Under the pieces are notes generated by a model, which searched no databases, had not been told where the DNA came from, and saw only the letters and a program-made list of their open reading frames with translations. A program made the translations under genes and the position numbers. From contig NW_023367201.1 in assembly GCF_902167145.1 (NCBI RefSeq), positions 78,501 through 142,500 of the forward strand: a DNA stretch of 64,000 nt, read 5' to 3'. Position 1 is the first letter of the stretch. Every line of letters begins with the position of its first letter. The stretch is from Zea mays. Lineage: Eukaryota > Streptophyta > Magnoliopsida > Poales > Poaceae. Positions 38,601 through 48,752 of the stretch are shown here, in pieces.

Positions 38601-41600
38601 TTAGTTTTCCCTAAGTACTACCTCTGCAGCTTCGTTCAACAGTCGATCGACAACTTCATCCATAATAGCTTCAGCCATCTTTTTAATCTCATCGTCACCC
38701 CTAGGCCGAGCACCCGGAGATACTTCAGTAGGATCTGAGGAAGGACAGGACACGGCTACATTGCTATTACAAATCGCAAACAAATCTTAAAGCCTAAGAT
38801 TACAACACGATAAAAACTATTATTTAATACCTAATTGACCTTCGGCCTCTGCGCTCTTTTCAGCAGCCTCAGCTACCTCTCTAGCATCGTGAATGCCCTT
38901 TTCACTTCTTCGAACAATTTCTCCGGCCATTTCTCGGCCACCATTATCCCAGATATCGGTAAAAAATTTTCCACCAATTATACTAGCTTCGGCCGAAGGA
39001 TCTCTTGCATCTTCAAAGGACAAAGCAGCTTCGGATTGTGCTAAAATTTTTACATGTTCGCAGCCCTTCTTCTCCAAGATGGTGGCAATCCCTCTGGCAC
39101 CAGAGAAGGCGCATATATCTCCTCGGCTATTTAAAATTTCTTCGAAGGCATCAGCTTCGTGGTCGATCCATTCGATGACACCTTCGGGATTGCCTCTCGA
39201 AAAGTTTTCCTCACTTGAGAATGCGCCGACCTTGGCGAAGCTAGCCTTTAGCTTCTTAACACAATCTATAGATTTGTCATAGCATCTCTTTTTGGACGAA
39301 CGAAGCTTTTCAACAGTCACTTCTAGGTGATCTGCCCATTGATCGCTGAGTTCACGCTTTGTTTCTTCAAGTATGCGTTCTTCCTTAGCTCTGGCCAGTT
39401 GTTTCCGAAGATCTTCAATTTCGCGCTTCTGAGCTTCAGCTTGAACTTTAAAAACAGCTTCGTCTTCCTTTATTTTATTTATCAATGAGTATAATATTTT
39501 ATCTTTTTCGAGACCTTCGTTCCTCAGTTCAATTACTTCGGAACGAAGGTTGCTCAGGGCTATAGTACACCCTTCGTCTTCAGCATCTTTCTGTGCTCTG
39601 AGGGCATTGCTAAGTATCAGGCCCTGCAAAGAGAAATATGTGTGTGTCAATAGGTTTAAACGAACGAAAAAATACAAGGATTTCATTTGTTGTACCTTTA
39701 AGCTATTGTAAGCCAGGCTGTCGGCCAGATCGTTCTTCGACAGCACCGAGAGCCCGTCTTCTAAAGTTGGGAATCCGAAGCTCTTGCTCATCTCCCGGCA
39801 GACAGAAATCTCCTTGCTGTCGGGAAGACAATACAAGAAATCTTCTTCTCCACTGCCATTAAATATTAACGCCCCCTTTGGATATTTCAGTTTTTGGGCA
39901 TAGTGCTGGGCCTCTTGTTCTTCTTTTTCTGATAATTTTTTCCCCGAAGCATGACGAAAAATATAATCACGAATTTTGGGGGATGCTTCGGGGGCAATAA
40001 CACCGGTTTCTTCAACAAAAGTTGGCTTTGTTATTTTTTCTGCCTCACTTTCCAAGGGTTTTATCTTTGCGGGCTCTGAGGGCCCAGCTTCGGCTTCAAT
40101 CTCTTGCTCTGGAGCTGTAGAACCAGAAATTTCAGTTGCTGTTTCAGGAATGACAGCAGCCTTCTTCGGAGGTGTGCTTGAAGATTTGATCGTTTCCAGT
40201 ACATCTAGCACATTGGCCATCCTCTTTCTTTTCGGAGTCATTGCTGGCACTTTTTGATTTTTTACTGTCTCAACGTTTGCTGCAGGACTCAAAACTCCTG
40301 ATGTTTTGGAGCCCTCAGTTGCTTCTTTTACCTCTTCCATTTTTTCTGTGGACGGCGCTTCGGCTTTCTCTTTTGTTTCTGATAACAAAATGTTTGATTG
40401 TTCCAATTCTATCTTTGTTGGCACTTCGGCCGTTTCTGCGACTTCTGGCAATAAGGCTGGCTCGGTTGGGTTTTCAGCTTCGGTGGCCGAAGAAGTTTCT
40501 TCGGTAAACTCGGGCACCGAAGCTGGTTCAATATAGCGCGGCCGATGCGTAAGAACCTTTATCTTCTTTCTTTTCGGTTCTGGCTCGCTAGGAGCAGTTG
40601 CAGTTTCTTCTATCGCAGAGGTTGTGTTTTTTCTCTTCTGCCTTCGGATGGGATAGCAATAGTCAGGGTAGACAAACCCGATTGCATCAAATACCCGATT
40701 TAGCCTCTTCTTTTTTCGGCCTCCGAAGGCTGCTGACATTGCAATGTCTTTGGCCTTCGAATAGGTCCCAAGCAGCTCATCACTTAAATTGTCAATGCTT
40801 TTTAACCACTCATCATCTGGCTCAATAAATTTATCTCCAAACTTAAAAGTGTACTTAAACCTGATAAGTCCACCTTCGTCGGCCTCTTTTATGGTTTCTT
40901 GTGGCATTTCCCATTTCTCCGCAAGCGGCCACACCCTGAAGGCGATATGCTCTTGTACTAAGTCCCTTGTTCCTATAAAAGAGCAGACAACGCCGAAGGC
41001 TCTCTGGCATTCTTCGGCAGCTTCATTCATTTCAAACTTCGGCCTGCGAAGGCCGAAGCTTTGCCAAATAGGACGCATAATTATACCTTTGATGTCTTCT
41101 CGTGCTTTCAGATCATTTTTTACATAGAACCATTCTGTCATCCAGCCGCTGGGCCATCTCTTCCGAAAAGTTGGCACGGGGCAGCTTGACCCAGACCGAG
41201 AAACAAAATTGTAGCAGCCAAAGTTATTGTGATACTGTTCCTTACCCCAAGGTATTGTCTCGTATGATAATTCGTGCATATTGCAGAAACTTTTTGCATC
41301 AGGCTTCAGACCTTGGCTTCGCACGGCCCACACGAAGATATTCAGCCTTATGATTGCCTCGGGGGTAAGTTGGTGAAGGTAGACTTCGAAAATTTTCAGC
41401 ACCTCCACGATGAAGCTGCTCAAGGGAAATCGCAGCCCAGCCTTCAAAAAGCTTCGGAACACTACGACTTCGTTCTCTTCAGGGTGTGGACAAGTTTTCT
41501 CCCCTTCGTCGGCCCTCACAACGGACAAAATCCCGGAAATACCTTCCTCTCATGTTAACAAGATGATTCTCTTTGATAGCGGATTTACCGTAAACCGAAT

Positions 41601-41814
41601 GGCTTGGTCGCCAGGGACGATCTTCGGAGTCTTCGCCACCGCTGTCCACATCATAACTTTCGCTGTCACCAGTATCTTCAGACAAACCTTCCAGAATCTC
41701 CTTGGTGATTTTTTCTGTGTTGGTCTTCGACATAGCTATAAGAAACCCTAAGTTCTTCTCTTCATCAAGACTCAGCTTCATCTCAGCAGCAGCCTTCTTA
41801 GCAGCTTCAGACAT
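38601..41814 (-). CDS. Antisense gene in retrotransposon: 'putative gypsy type transposon' family protein, frameshifted
   Basis: Transcribed against gag. Proposed model: ATG at 41814 (MSEAAKKAAAEM; the longer frame from 41826 would start with GTG), exon 1 to 39696, exon 2 39623-38831, exon 3 38734-38601, about 1,010 aa. A one-base frameshift in the A4 run at 41527-41530 (T4 on the coding strand) separates the first ~95 codons from the rest; the large frame beyond it opens only at a TTG (41528). Features in order: acidic Ser/Glu/Asp leader; a plant-specific globular region starting FRSFLKAGLRFPLSSFIVEV, which I relate to Pfam PF04195; basic patches resembling nuclear signals (GGRKKKRLNR, PKRKKIK, TPKRKR); a long acidic Pro/Glu/Ala-rich disordered stretch; a coiled coil (about 39300-39600); an Ala/Glu-rich tail. 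No catalytic motif is visible and the function is unknown. Similar antisense genes occur in Grande and other grass Gypsy elements. Confidence 0.75.
38735..38830 (-). other. Probable 96-nt intron 2 of the antisense gene
   Basis: The donor is CAATTAG|GTATTAAATAA and the acceptor is CTGTCCTTCCTCAG|ATCC on the coding strand. Without splicing the protein stops at the TAA at 38820-38822, a few codons after the donor. Splicing keeps the frame and adds 44 codons rich in Glu/Ala/Val (DPTEVSPGARP ... VVLREN) ending at TAA 38601-38603. The continuing amphipathic character of this tail supports the splice. Confidence 0.75.
39624..39695 (-). other. Probable 72-nt intron 1 of the antisense gene
   Basis: On the coding strand the boundary reads AAAG|GTACAACAAATG ... 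TTTCTCTTTGCAG|GGC. It has a GT donor, a T-rich tract and a CAG acceptor, and is AT-rich. The stretch is 72 nt (24 codons) without a stop, so the frame stays open if retained. The 24 residues it would add are hydrophobic and aromatic and do not fit the charged coiled-coil sequence on either side, which supports removal. Confidence 0.75.
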
Positions 41815-42109
41815 CTTCGGAAACACTAAAAAACTGTTTTCAAAGCCGAAGCTTCAAAACTAAAAGCTTAGCAAATCACAGTGCACAAGAGCTAAAAATT
41901 GAGTGAGCGGGAGTGGTTGGCCAGAAAGCGTGTTAAATGAGTTTGCGGTATGGCCGTATTTATACGCCAAGAGCGTTGAAAATTCAAAGACCCCGCTTGT
42001 CAGTGAATGTTGCTATTCTAGCAAAGGGAAGGTGTTTTTTCGGACCTTCGGCGTAAAGCCTTCGTCCAAGTCGCAATCTGAATTCGTTATTTTAAACAAA
42101 TTAATATTG
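41815..42109 (-). promoter_or_regulatory. Promoter and 5' leader region of the antisense gene
   Basis: About 300 bp between the antisense start codon and the purine tract, with no credible reading frame of its own. It holds the TATA box and several CTTCGG/CCGAAG words. On the sense strand it is the last internal segment before the 3' LTR. Confidence 0.55.
41957..41964 (-). promoter_or_regulatory. TATA box of the antisense gene
   Basis: The + strand reads TATTTATA, that is TATAAATA on the coding strand, within gcgtataaatacggcc. It lies ~143 bp before the ATG at 41814, leaving ~110 bp of 5' leader if transcription starts ~30 bp downstream. It sits outside the 3' LTR, so the antisense gene appears to have its own promoter in the internal region. 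Confidence 0.65.
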
Positions 42110-42120
42110 CGAGGGGCTAC
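42110..42120 (+). promoter_or_regulatory. Polypurine tract
   Basis: CGAGGGGCTAC directly precedes the 3' LTR. The GAGGGG core followed by CTAC and then TGTTGGGG is, from memory, a usual arrangement in grass Gypsy elements. It would prime plus-strand DNA synthesis. It is short and not pure purine, hence moderate confidence. Confidence 0.6.
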
Positions 42121-42763
42121 TGTTGGGGACCTTCGGCATCCGAAGGTCCTCAAAAACAGGATTTAACAGTATTTCTGGAGTACAATGTGTGAACAGGTAT
42201 CCTCGGACTCAAATCGGCATCGCAGTAAGACCAGAATAATACGAAGGTTGATACAGCGCCGAAGGTGCGAGCAGGAAAGCTTCGGCGTGACAGCAAAGAG
42301 TGAAACCGACTTAAAGATGAAAAGGCTATTCAGACCTCGATAGACTACTATAGAATTATTATCAAATGTAAAGGGCACGAATGTAATTTTGTATGGGCTG
42401 TGTCCCGTGCCTATAAATAGGTGAACAATATCCCCGTACTGTTCACGCTGACTTGACATTCACTTTTTGCGTCACGCCTGTATTGTCATCTCCTCTCGAT
42501 TGAAGGTACACTTGTAATTCAATAATATTTCTGTTTATGCCTGATAATAATATAAAATCGTTCATATTGTCTTTTATATCCTTTGCATTTTCTCCTTCGT
42601 CATTGTTTAATGAGTTCATGAAGGTACGTCCTTCATAACCTTCGTCCATAAACCATTATATCCTAAGGGAAATAATCCTTCGGAGGACGAAGGACTTTAA
42701 CGATTAACATTTTCTATGTTGCCTTGTTCTTAACTCATAGCACTTGAGAACAAGTCACCAACA
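42121..42763 (+). repeat. 3' LTR of the retrotransposon
   Basis: 643 bp, the same length and ends as the 5' LTR and one substitution apart (G at 42284). Its TATA box copy is at 42412-42420 and its hairpin copy at 42127-42149. A promoter here would read outward into the knob satellite. Confidence 0.96.
42412..42420 (+). promoter_or_regulatory. TATA box of the 3' LTR, facing the knob array
   Basis: TATAAATAG, identical to the 5' LTR copy. If active, it would drive transcription rightward into forward-oriented knob180 units. Confidence 0.6.
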
Positions 42764-42768
42764 CCACA
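42764..42768 (+). other. Target site duplication, right copy (CCACA)
   Basis: CCACA immediately after the 3' LTR end ...CCAACA, matching 35394-35398. Confidence 0.95.
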
Positions 42769-45700
42769 CAACCCCCATTTTGCCGAAAATAGCCATGAAT
42801 GACCATTTTCAATAATACCGAAGGCTAACACGTATGAGTTTTTAACCAAGAAATGGTTTCCACCAGAAATCCAAGAATGTAATCTATGGCAAGGAAACAT
42901 ATGTGGGGTGAGGTTTATGAGCCTCTAGTCGATGATAAATGGCCACACAACCCCCATTTTTTATGAAAATAGCCATGAGCGACCTTGAAAATAGCCATGA
43001 GCGACCATTTTCAATAATACTAGAGGCTAACACCTACGGATTTTAGACCAAGAAATGGTCTCCACCAGAAATCCAAGAATGTGATCTATGGCAAGGAAAC
43101 ATATGTGGGGTGAGGTGTATGAGCGTCTGGTCGATGATCAATGGCCACACAACCCCCATTTTTGTCGAAAATAGCCATGAACGACCATTTTCAATAATAC
43201 CGAAGGCTAACACCTACGGAATTTTGACCAAGAAATGGTCTCCACCAGAAATCCAAGAATGTGATCTATGGCAAGGAAACATATGTGGGGTGAGGTGTAT
43301 GAGCCTCTGGTCGACGATCAATGGCCACACAACCCCCATTTTTTATGAAAATAGCCATGAGCGACCTTGAAAATAGCCATGAGCGACCATTTTCAATAAT
43401 ACTAGAGGCTAACACCTACGGATTTTAGACCAAGAAATGGTCTCCACCAGAAATCCAAGAATGTGATCTATGGCAAGGAAACATATGTGGGGTGAGGTGT
43501 ATGAGCGTCTGGTCGATGATCAATGGCCACACAACCCCCATTTTTGTCGAAAATAGCCATGAACGACCATTTTCAATAATACCGAAGGCTAACACCTACG
43601 GATTTTTGACCAAGAAATGGTCTCCACCAGAAATCCAAGAATGTGATCTATGGCAAGGAAACATATGTGGGGTGAGGTGTATGAGCCTCTGGTCGATGAT
43701 CAATGGCCACACAACCCCCATTTTTGTCGAAAATAGCCATGAACGACCATTTTCAATAATATCGAAGGCTAACACCTACGGATTTTTGACCAAGAAATGG
43801 TCTCCACCAGAAATCCAAGAATGTGATCTACGACAAGGAAACATATGTGGGGTGAGGTGTATGAGCCTCTAGTCGACGATCAATGGCCACACAACCCCCA
43901 TTTTGCCGAAAATAGCCATGAATGACCATTTTCAATAATATCGAAGGCTAACACCTACGGATTTTTGACCAAGAAATGGTCTCCACCAGAAATCCAAGAA
44001 TGTGATCTACGACAAGGAAACATATGTGGGGTGAGGTGTAAGAGCCTCTGGTCGACGATCAATGGCCACACAACCCCCATTTTGCCGAAAATAGCCATGA
44101 ATGACCATTTTCAATAATACCGAAGGCTAACACGTACGAGTTTTTAACCAAGAAATGGTTTCCACCAGAAATCCAAGAATGTAATCTATGGCAAGGAAAC
44201 ATATGTGGGGTGAGGTTTATGAGCCTCTAGTCGATGATAAATGGCCACACAACCCCCATTTTTTATGAAAATAGCCATGAGCGACCTTGAAAATAGCCAT
44301 GAGCGACCATTTTCAATAATACTAGAGGCTAACACCTACGGATTTTAGACCAAGAAATGGTCTCCACCAGAAATCCAAGAATGTGATCTATGGCAAGGAA
44401 ACATATGTGGGGTGAGGTGTATGAGCGTCTGGTCGATGATCAATGGCCACACAACCCCCATTTTTGTCGAAAATAGCCATGAACGACCGTTTTCAATAAT
44501 ACCGAAGGCTAACACCTACGGATTTTTGACCAAGAAATGGTCTCCACCAGAAATCCAAGAATGTGATCTATGGCAAGGAAACATATGTGGGGTGAGGTGT
44601 ATGAGCCTCTGGTCGATGATCAATGGCCACACAACCTCCATTTTTGTCGAAAATAGCCATGAACGACCATTTTCAATAATATCGAAGGCTAACACCTACT
44701 GATTTTTGACCAAGAAATGGTCTCCACCAGAAATCCAAGAATGTGATCTACGACAAGGAAACATATGTGGGGTGAGGTGTATGAGCCTCTGGTCGACGAT
44801 CAATGGCCACACAACCCCCGTTTTGCCGAAAATAGCCATGAATGACCATTTTCAATAATATCGAAGCCTAAAACCTACGGATTTTTGACCAAGAAATGGT
44901 CTCCACCAGAAATCCAAGAATGTGATCTACGACAAGGAAACATATGTGGGGTGAGGTGTATGAGCCTCTGGTCGACGATCAATGGCCACACAACCCCCAT
45001 TTTGCCGAAAATAGCCATGAATGACCATTTTCAATAATACCGAAGGCTAACACGTACGAGTTTTTAACCAAGAAATGGTTTCCACCAGAAATCCAAGAAT
45101 GTAATCTATGGCAATGAAACATATGTGAGGTGAGGTTTATGAGCCTCTAGTCGATGATAAATGGCCACACAACCCCCATTTTTTATGAAAATAGCCATGA
45201 GCGACCTTGAAAATAGCCATGAGCGACCATTTTCAATAATACTAGAGGCTAACACCTACGGATTTTAGACCAAGAAATGGTCTCCACCAGAAATCCAAGA
45301 ATGTGATCTATGGCAAGGAAACATATGTGGGGTGAGGTGTATGAGCGTCTGGTCGATGATCAATGGCCACACAACCCCCATTTTTGTCGAAAATAGCCAT
45401 GAACGACCATTTTCAATAATACCGAAGGCTAACACCTACGGATTTTTTACCAAGAAATGGTCTCCACCAGAAATCCAAGAATGTGATCTATGGCAAGGAA
45501 ACATATGTGGGGTGAGGTGTATGAGCCTCTAGTCGATGATCAATGGCCACACAACCCCCATTTTTGTCGAAAATAGCCATGAATGACCATTTTCAAAAAT
45601 ACCAAAGGCTAACACGTACGGATTTTTAACCAAGAAATGGTCTCCACCAGAAATCCAAGAATGTGATCTATGGCAAGGAAACATATGTGGGGTGAGGTGT

Positions 45701-46575
45701 ACGAGCCTCTGGTCGATGATCAATGGCCACACAACCCCCATTTTTTATGAAAATAGCCATGAGCGACCTTGAAAAAAGCCATGAGCGACCATTTTCAATA
45801 ATACTAGAGGCTAACACCTACGGATTTTAGACCAAGAAATGGTCTCCACCAGAAATCCAAGAATGTGATCTATGGCAAGGAAACATATGTGGGGCGAGGT
45901 GTATGAGCGTCTGGTCGATGATCAATGGCCACACAACCCCCATTTTTGTCGAAAATAGCCATGAACGACCATTTTCAATAATACCGAAGGCTAACACCTA
46001 CGGATTTTTTACCAAGAAATGGTCTCCACCAGAAATCCAAGAATGTGATCTATGGCAAGGAAACATATGTGGGGTGAGGTGTATGATTCTCTAGTCGATG
46101 ATCAATGGCCACACAACCCCCATTTTTGTCGAAAATAGCCATGAATGACCATTTTCAAAAATACCAAAGGCTAACACGTACGGATTTTTAACCAAGAAAT
46201 GGTCTCCACCAGAAATCCAAGAATGTGATCTATGGCAAGGAAACATATGTGGGGTGAGGTGTACGAGCCTCTGGTCGATGATCAATGGCCACACAACCCC
46301 CATTTTGCCGAAAATAGCCATGAATGACCATTTTCAATAATACCGAAGGCTAACACGTACGAGTTTTTAACCAAGAAATGGTCTCCACTAGAAATCCAAG
46401 AATGTGATCTATGGCAAGGAAACATATGTGGGGTGAGGTGTATGAGCACCTGGTCGATGATCAATGGCCACACAACCCCCATTTTTGTCGAAAATAGCCA
46501 TGAACGACCATTTTCAATAATACCGAAGGCTAACACCTACGGATTTTAGGCCAAGAAATGGTCTCCACCAGAAAT
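42764..46575 (+). repeat. knob180 satellite array, block B right part (forward orientation)
   Basis: About 20 forward-oriented units that continue the array interrupted by the retrotransposon. The first ~2.2 kb is a tandem copy of 33172-35398. Near 45330-46320 a three-unit block with the private variant cggattttttaccaag repeats with an offset of ~562-571 bp. I see no genes. Confidence 0.95.
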
Positions 46576-46632
46576 GGTCGATGATCAATGGGGGAGACCA
46601 TTTCTTGGTCTAAAATCCGTAGGTCTTAGCCT
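46527..46632. repeat. Satellite orientation switch 2: fold-back inverted junction
   Basis: Arm 46527-46566 (aggctaacacctacggattt onward to gtctcc) is the inverted complement of 46593-46632, with about 38 of 40 positions matching. The 26-base spacer contains accagaaat and then a forward fragment ggtcgatgatcaatgg taken from another part of the unit. Forward satellite thus turns back on itself as a near-perfect hairpin. Similarity continues outward: frames ending at 46282 on the left and 46877 on the right mirror each other. Confidence 0.9.
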
Positions 46633-48752
46633 CTAGTATTATTGAAAATGGTCGCTCAAGGCTATTTTCATAAAAAATGGGGGTTGTGTGGCCATTGATC
46701 ATCGACCAGAGGCTCGTACACCTCACCCCACATATGTTTCCTTGCCATAGATCACATTCTTGGATTTCTGGTGGAAACCATTTCTTGGTTAAAAACTCGT
46801 ACGTGTTAGCCTTCGGTATTATTGAAAATGGTCATTCATGGCTATTTTCGGCAAAATGGGGGTTGTGTGGCCATTGATCATCGATCAGAGGCTCATACAC
46901 CTCACCCCACATATGTTTCCTTGCCATAGATCACATTCTTGGATTTCTGGTGGAGACCATTTCTTGGTCAAAAATCAGTAGGTCTTAGCCTCTAGTATTA
47001 TTGAAAATGGTCGCTCATGGCTATTTTCATAAAAAAATGGGGGTTGTGTGGCCATTTATCATCGACTAGAGGCTCATAAATCTCACCCCACATATGTTTC
47101 CTTGCCATAGATCACATTCTTGGATTTTTGGTGGAGACCATTTCTTGGTCAAAAACTCGTACGTGTTAGCCTTCGGTATTATTGAAAATGGTCGTTCATG
47201 GCTATTTTCGACAAAAATGGGGGTTGCGTGGCCATTGATCATCGACCAGAGGCTCATACACCTCACCCCACATATGTTTCCTTGCCATAGATCACATTCT
47301 TGGATTTCTGGTGGAGACCATTTCTTGGCCTAAAATCCGTAGGTGTTAGCCTTCGGTATTATTGAAAATGGTCGCTCATGGCTATTTTCGACAAAAATGG
47401 GGGTTGTGTGGCCATTGATCATCGACCAGAGGCTCATACACCTCACCCCACATATGTTTCCTTGCCATAGATTACATTCTTGGATTTCTGGTGGAAACCA
47501 TTTCTTGGTTAAAACCTCGTACGTGTTAGCCTTCGGTATTATTGAAAATGGTCGTTCATGGCTATTTTCGACAAAAATGGGGGTTGTGTGGCCATTGATC
47601 ATCGACCAGACGCTCATACACCTCACCCCACATATGTTTCCTTGCCATAGATCACATTCTTGGATTTCTGGTGGAGACCATTTCTTGGTCTAAAATCCGT
47701 AGGTCTTAGCCTCTAGTATTATTGAAAATGGTCGCTCATGGCTATTTTCATAAAAAATGGGGGTTGTGTGGCCATTGATCATCGACCAGAGGCTCGTACA
47801 CCTCACCCCACATATGTTTCCTTGCCATAGATCACATTCTTGGATTTCTGGTGGAAACCATTTCTTGGTTAAAAACTCGTACGTGTTAGCCTTCGGTATT
47901 ATTGAAAATGGTCATTCATGGCTATTTTCGGCAAAATGGGGGTTGTGTGGCCATTGATCATCGATCAGAGGCTCATACACCTCACCCCACATATGTTTCC
48001 TTGCCATAGATCACATTCTTGGATTTCTGGTGGATTCCATTTCTTGGTCAAAAATCAGTAGGTCTTAGCCTCTAGTATTATTGAAAATGGTCGCTCATGG
48101 CTATTTTCATAAAAAAATGGGGGTTGTGTGGCCATTTATCATCGACTAGAGGCTCATAAATCTCACCCCACATATGTTTCCTTGCCATAGATCACATTCT
48201 TGGATTTTTGGTGGAGACCATTTCTTGGTCAAAAACTCGTACGTGTTAGCCTTCGGTATTATTGAAAATGGTCGTTCATGGCTATTTTCGACAAAAATGG
48301 GGGTTGTGTGGCCATTGATCATCGACCAGAGGCTCATACACCTCACCCCACATATGTTTCCTTGCCATAGATCACATTCTTGGATTTCTGGTGGAGACCA
48401 TTTCTTGGCCTAAAATCCGTAGGTGTTAGCCTTCGGTATTATTGAAAATGGTCGCTCATGGCTATTTTCGACAAAAATGGGGGTTGTGTGGCCATTGATC
48501 ATCGACCAGAGGCTCATACACCTCACCCCACATATGTTTCCTTGCCATAGATTACATTCTTGGATTTCTGGTGGAAACCATTTCTTGGTTAAAACCTCGT
48601 ACGTGTTAGCCTTCGGTATTATTGAAAATGGTCGTTCATGGCTATTTTCGACAAAAATGGGGGTTGTGTGGCCATTGATCATCGACCAGACGCTCATACA
48701 ACTCACCCCACATATGTTTCCTTGCCATAGATCACATTCTTGGATTTCTGGT
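46593..48752 (-). repeat. Two-copy 1080-bp higher-order repeat beginning at the fold-back junction
   Basis: 46593-47672 and 47673-48752 are near identical (exactly six units, no marker insertion). Shared variants are gtaggtcttagcc, atcgatcagagg (46892 and 47972), aaaatcagtagg (46972 and 48052), ttcttggcctaaa (47326 and 48406) and ttaaaacctcg (47510 and 48590). Differences include gagacc against gattcc near 48034 and gcgtgg against gtgtgg near 47226. The repeat starts at the inversion breakpoint itself. Confidence 0.88.

Larger units (their letters stand above)
35399..42763 (+). mobile_element. Ty3/Gypsy LTR retrotransposon, pol-less, cinful-zeon (Zeon-1-like)
   Basis: A complete element of 7365 bp: two 643-bp LTRs (TG...CA ends), a primer-binding-like site one base after the 5' LTR, a gag gene, no recognisable protease, reverse transcriptase, RNase H or integrase, a long antisense gene, a short purine-rich tract, and a 5-bp target duplication. 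Total length, LTR length and gag-only coding agree with my memory of the maize Zeon-1 element, the non-autonomous partner of cinful. The Grande family also carries an antisense gene and is the main alternative, but it is much longer (about 13-14 kb). Family assignment is by recall and not by alignment. Mobility would need enzymes supplied in trans. The LTRs differ at one base only, so insertion was recent. Confidence 0.85.
33172..44990 (+). repeat. 2222-bp tandem satellite duplication split by the retrotransposon
   Basis: Satellite 33172-35398 matches 42764-44990 with an offset of 9592 bp. Taking out the 7365-bp element and one 5-bp target duplication leaves a true period of 2222 bp (12 units plus three marker insertions). 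Shared variants are tacggaattttgacc, gtgtaagagcctctgg, acaacctccattt (35042 and 44634), cacctactgattttt (35101 and 44693) and atcgaagcctaa (35268 and 44860). Only one copy carries the element, so the tandem duplication predates the insertion. Confidence 0.85.

Noticed and set aside
38835..41751. Plus-strand frames over the antisense gene (for example 38893-39282, 39976-40257, 40789-41127)
   Set aside because: They are shadows of the much longer minus-strand gene and contain no motifs.
35399..42763. Identification of the element as Grande because of the antisense gene
   Set aside because: Total length (7365 bp) and absence of pol do not fit the ~13-14-kb Grande. The Zeon-like assignment is preferred but not proven without alignment.
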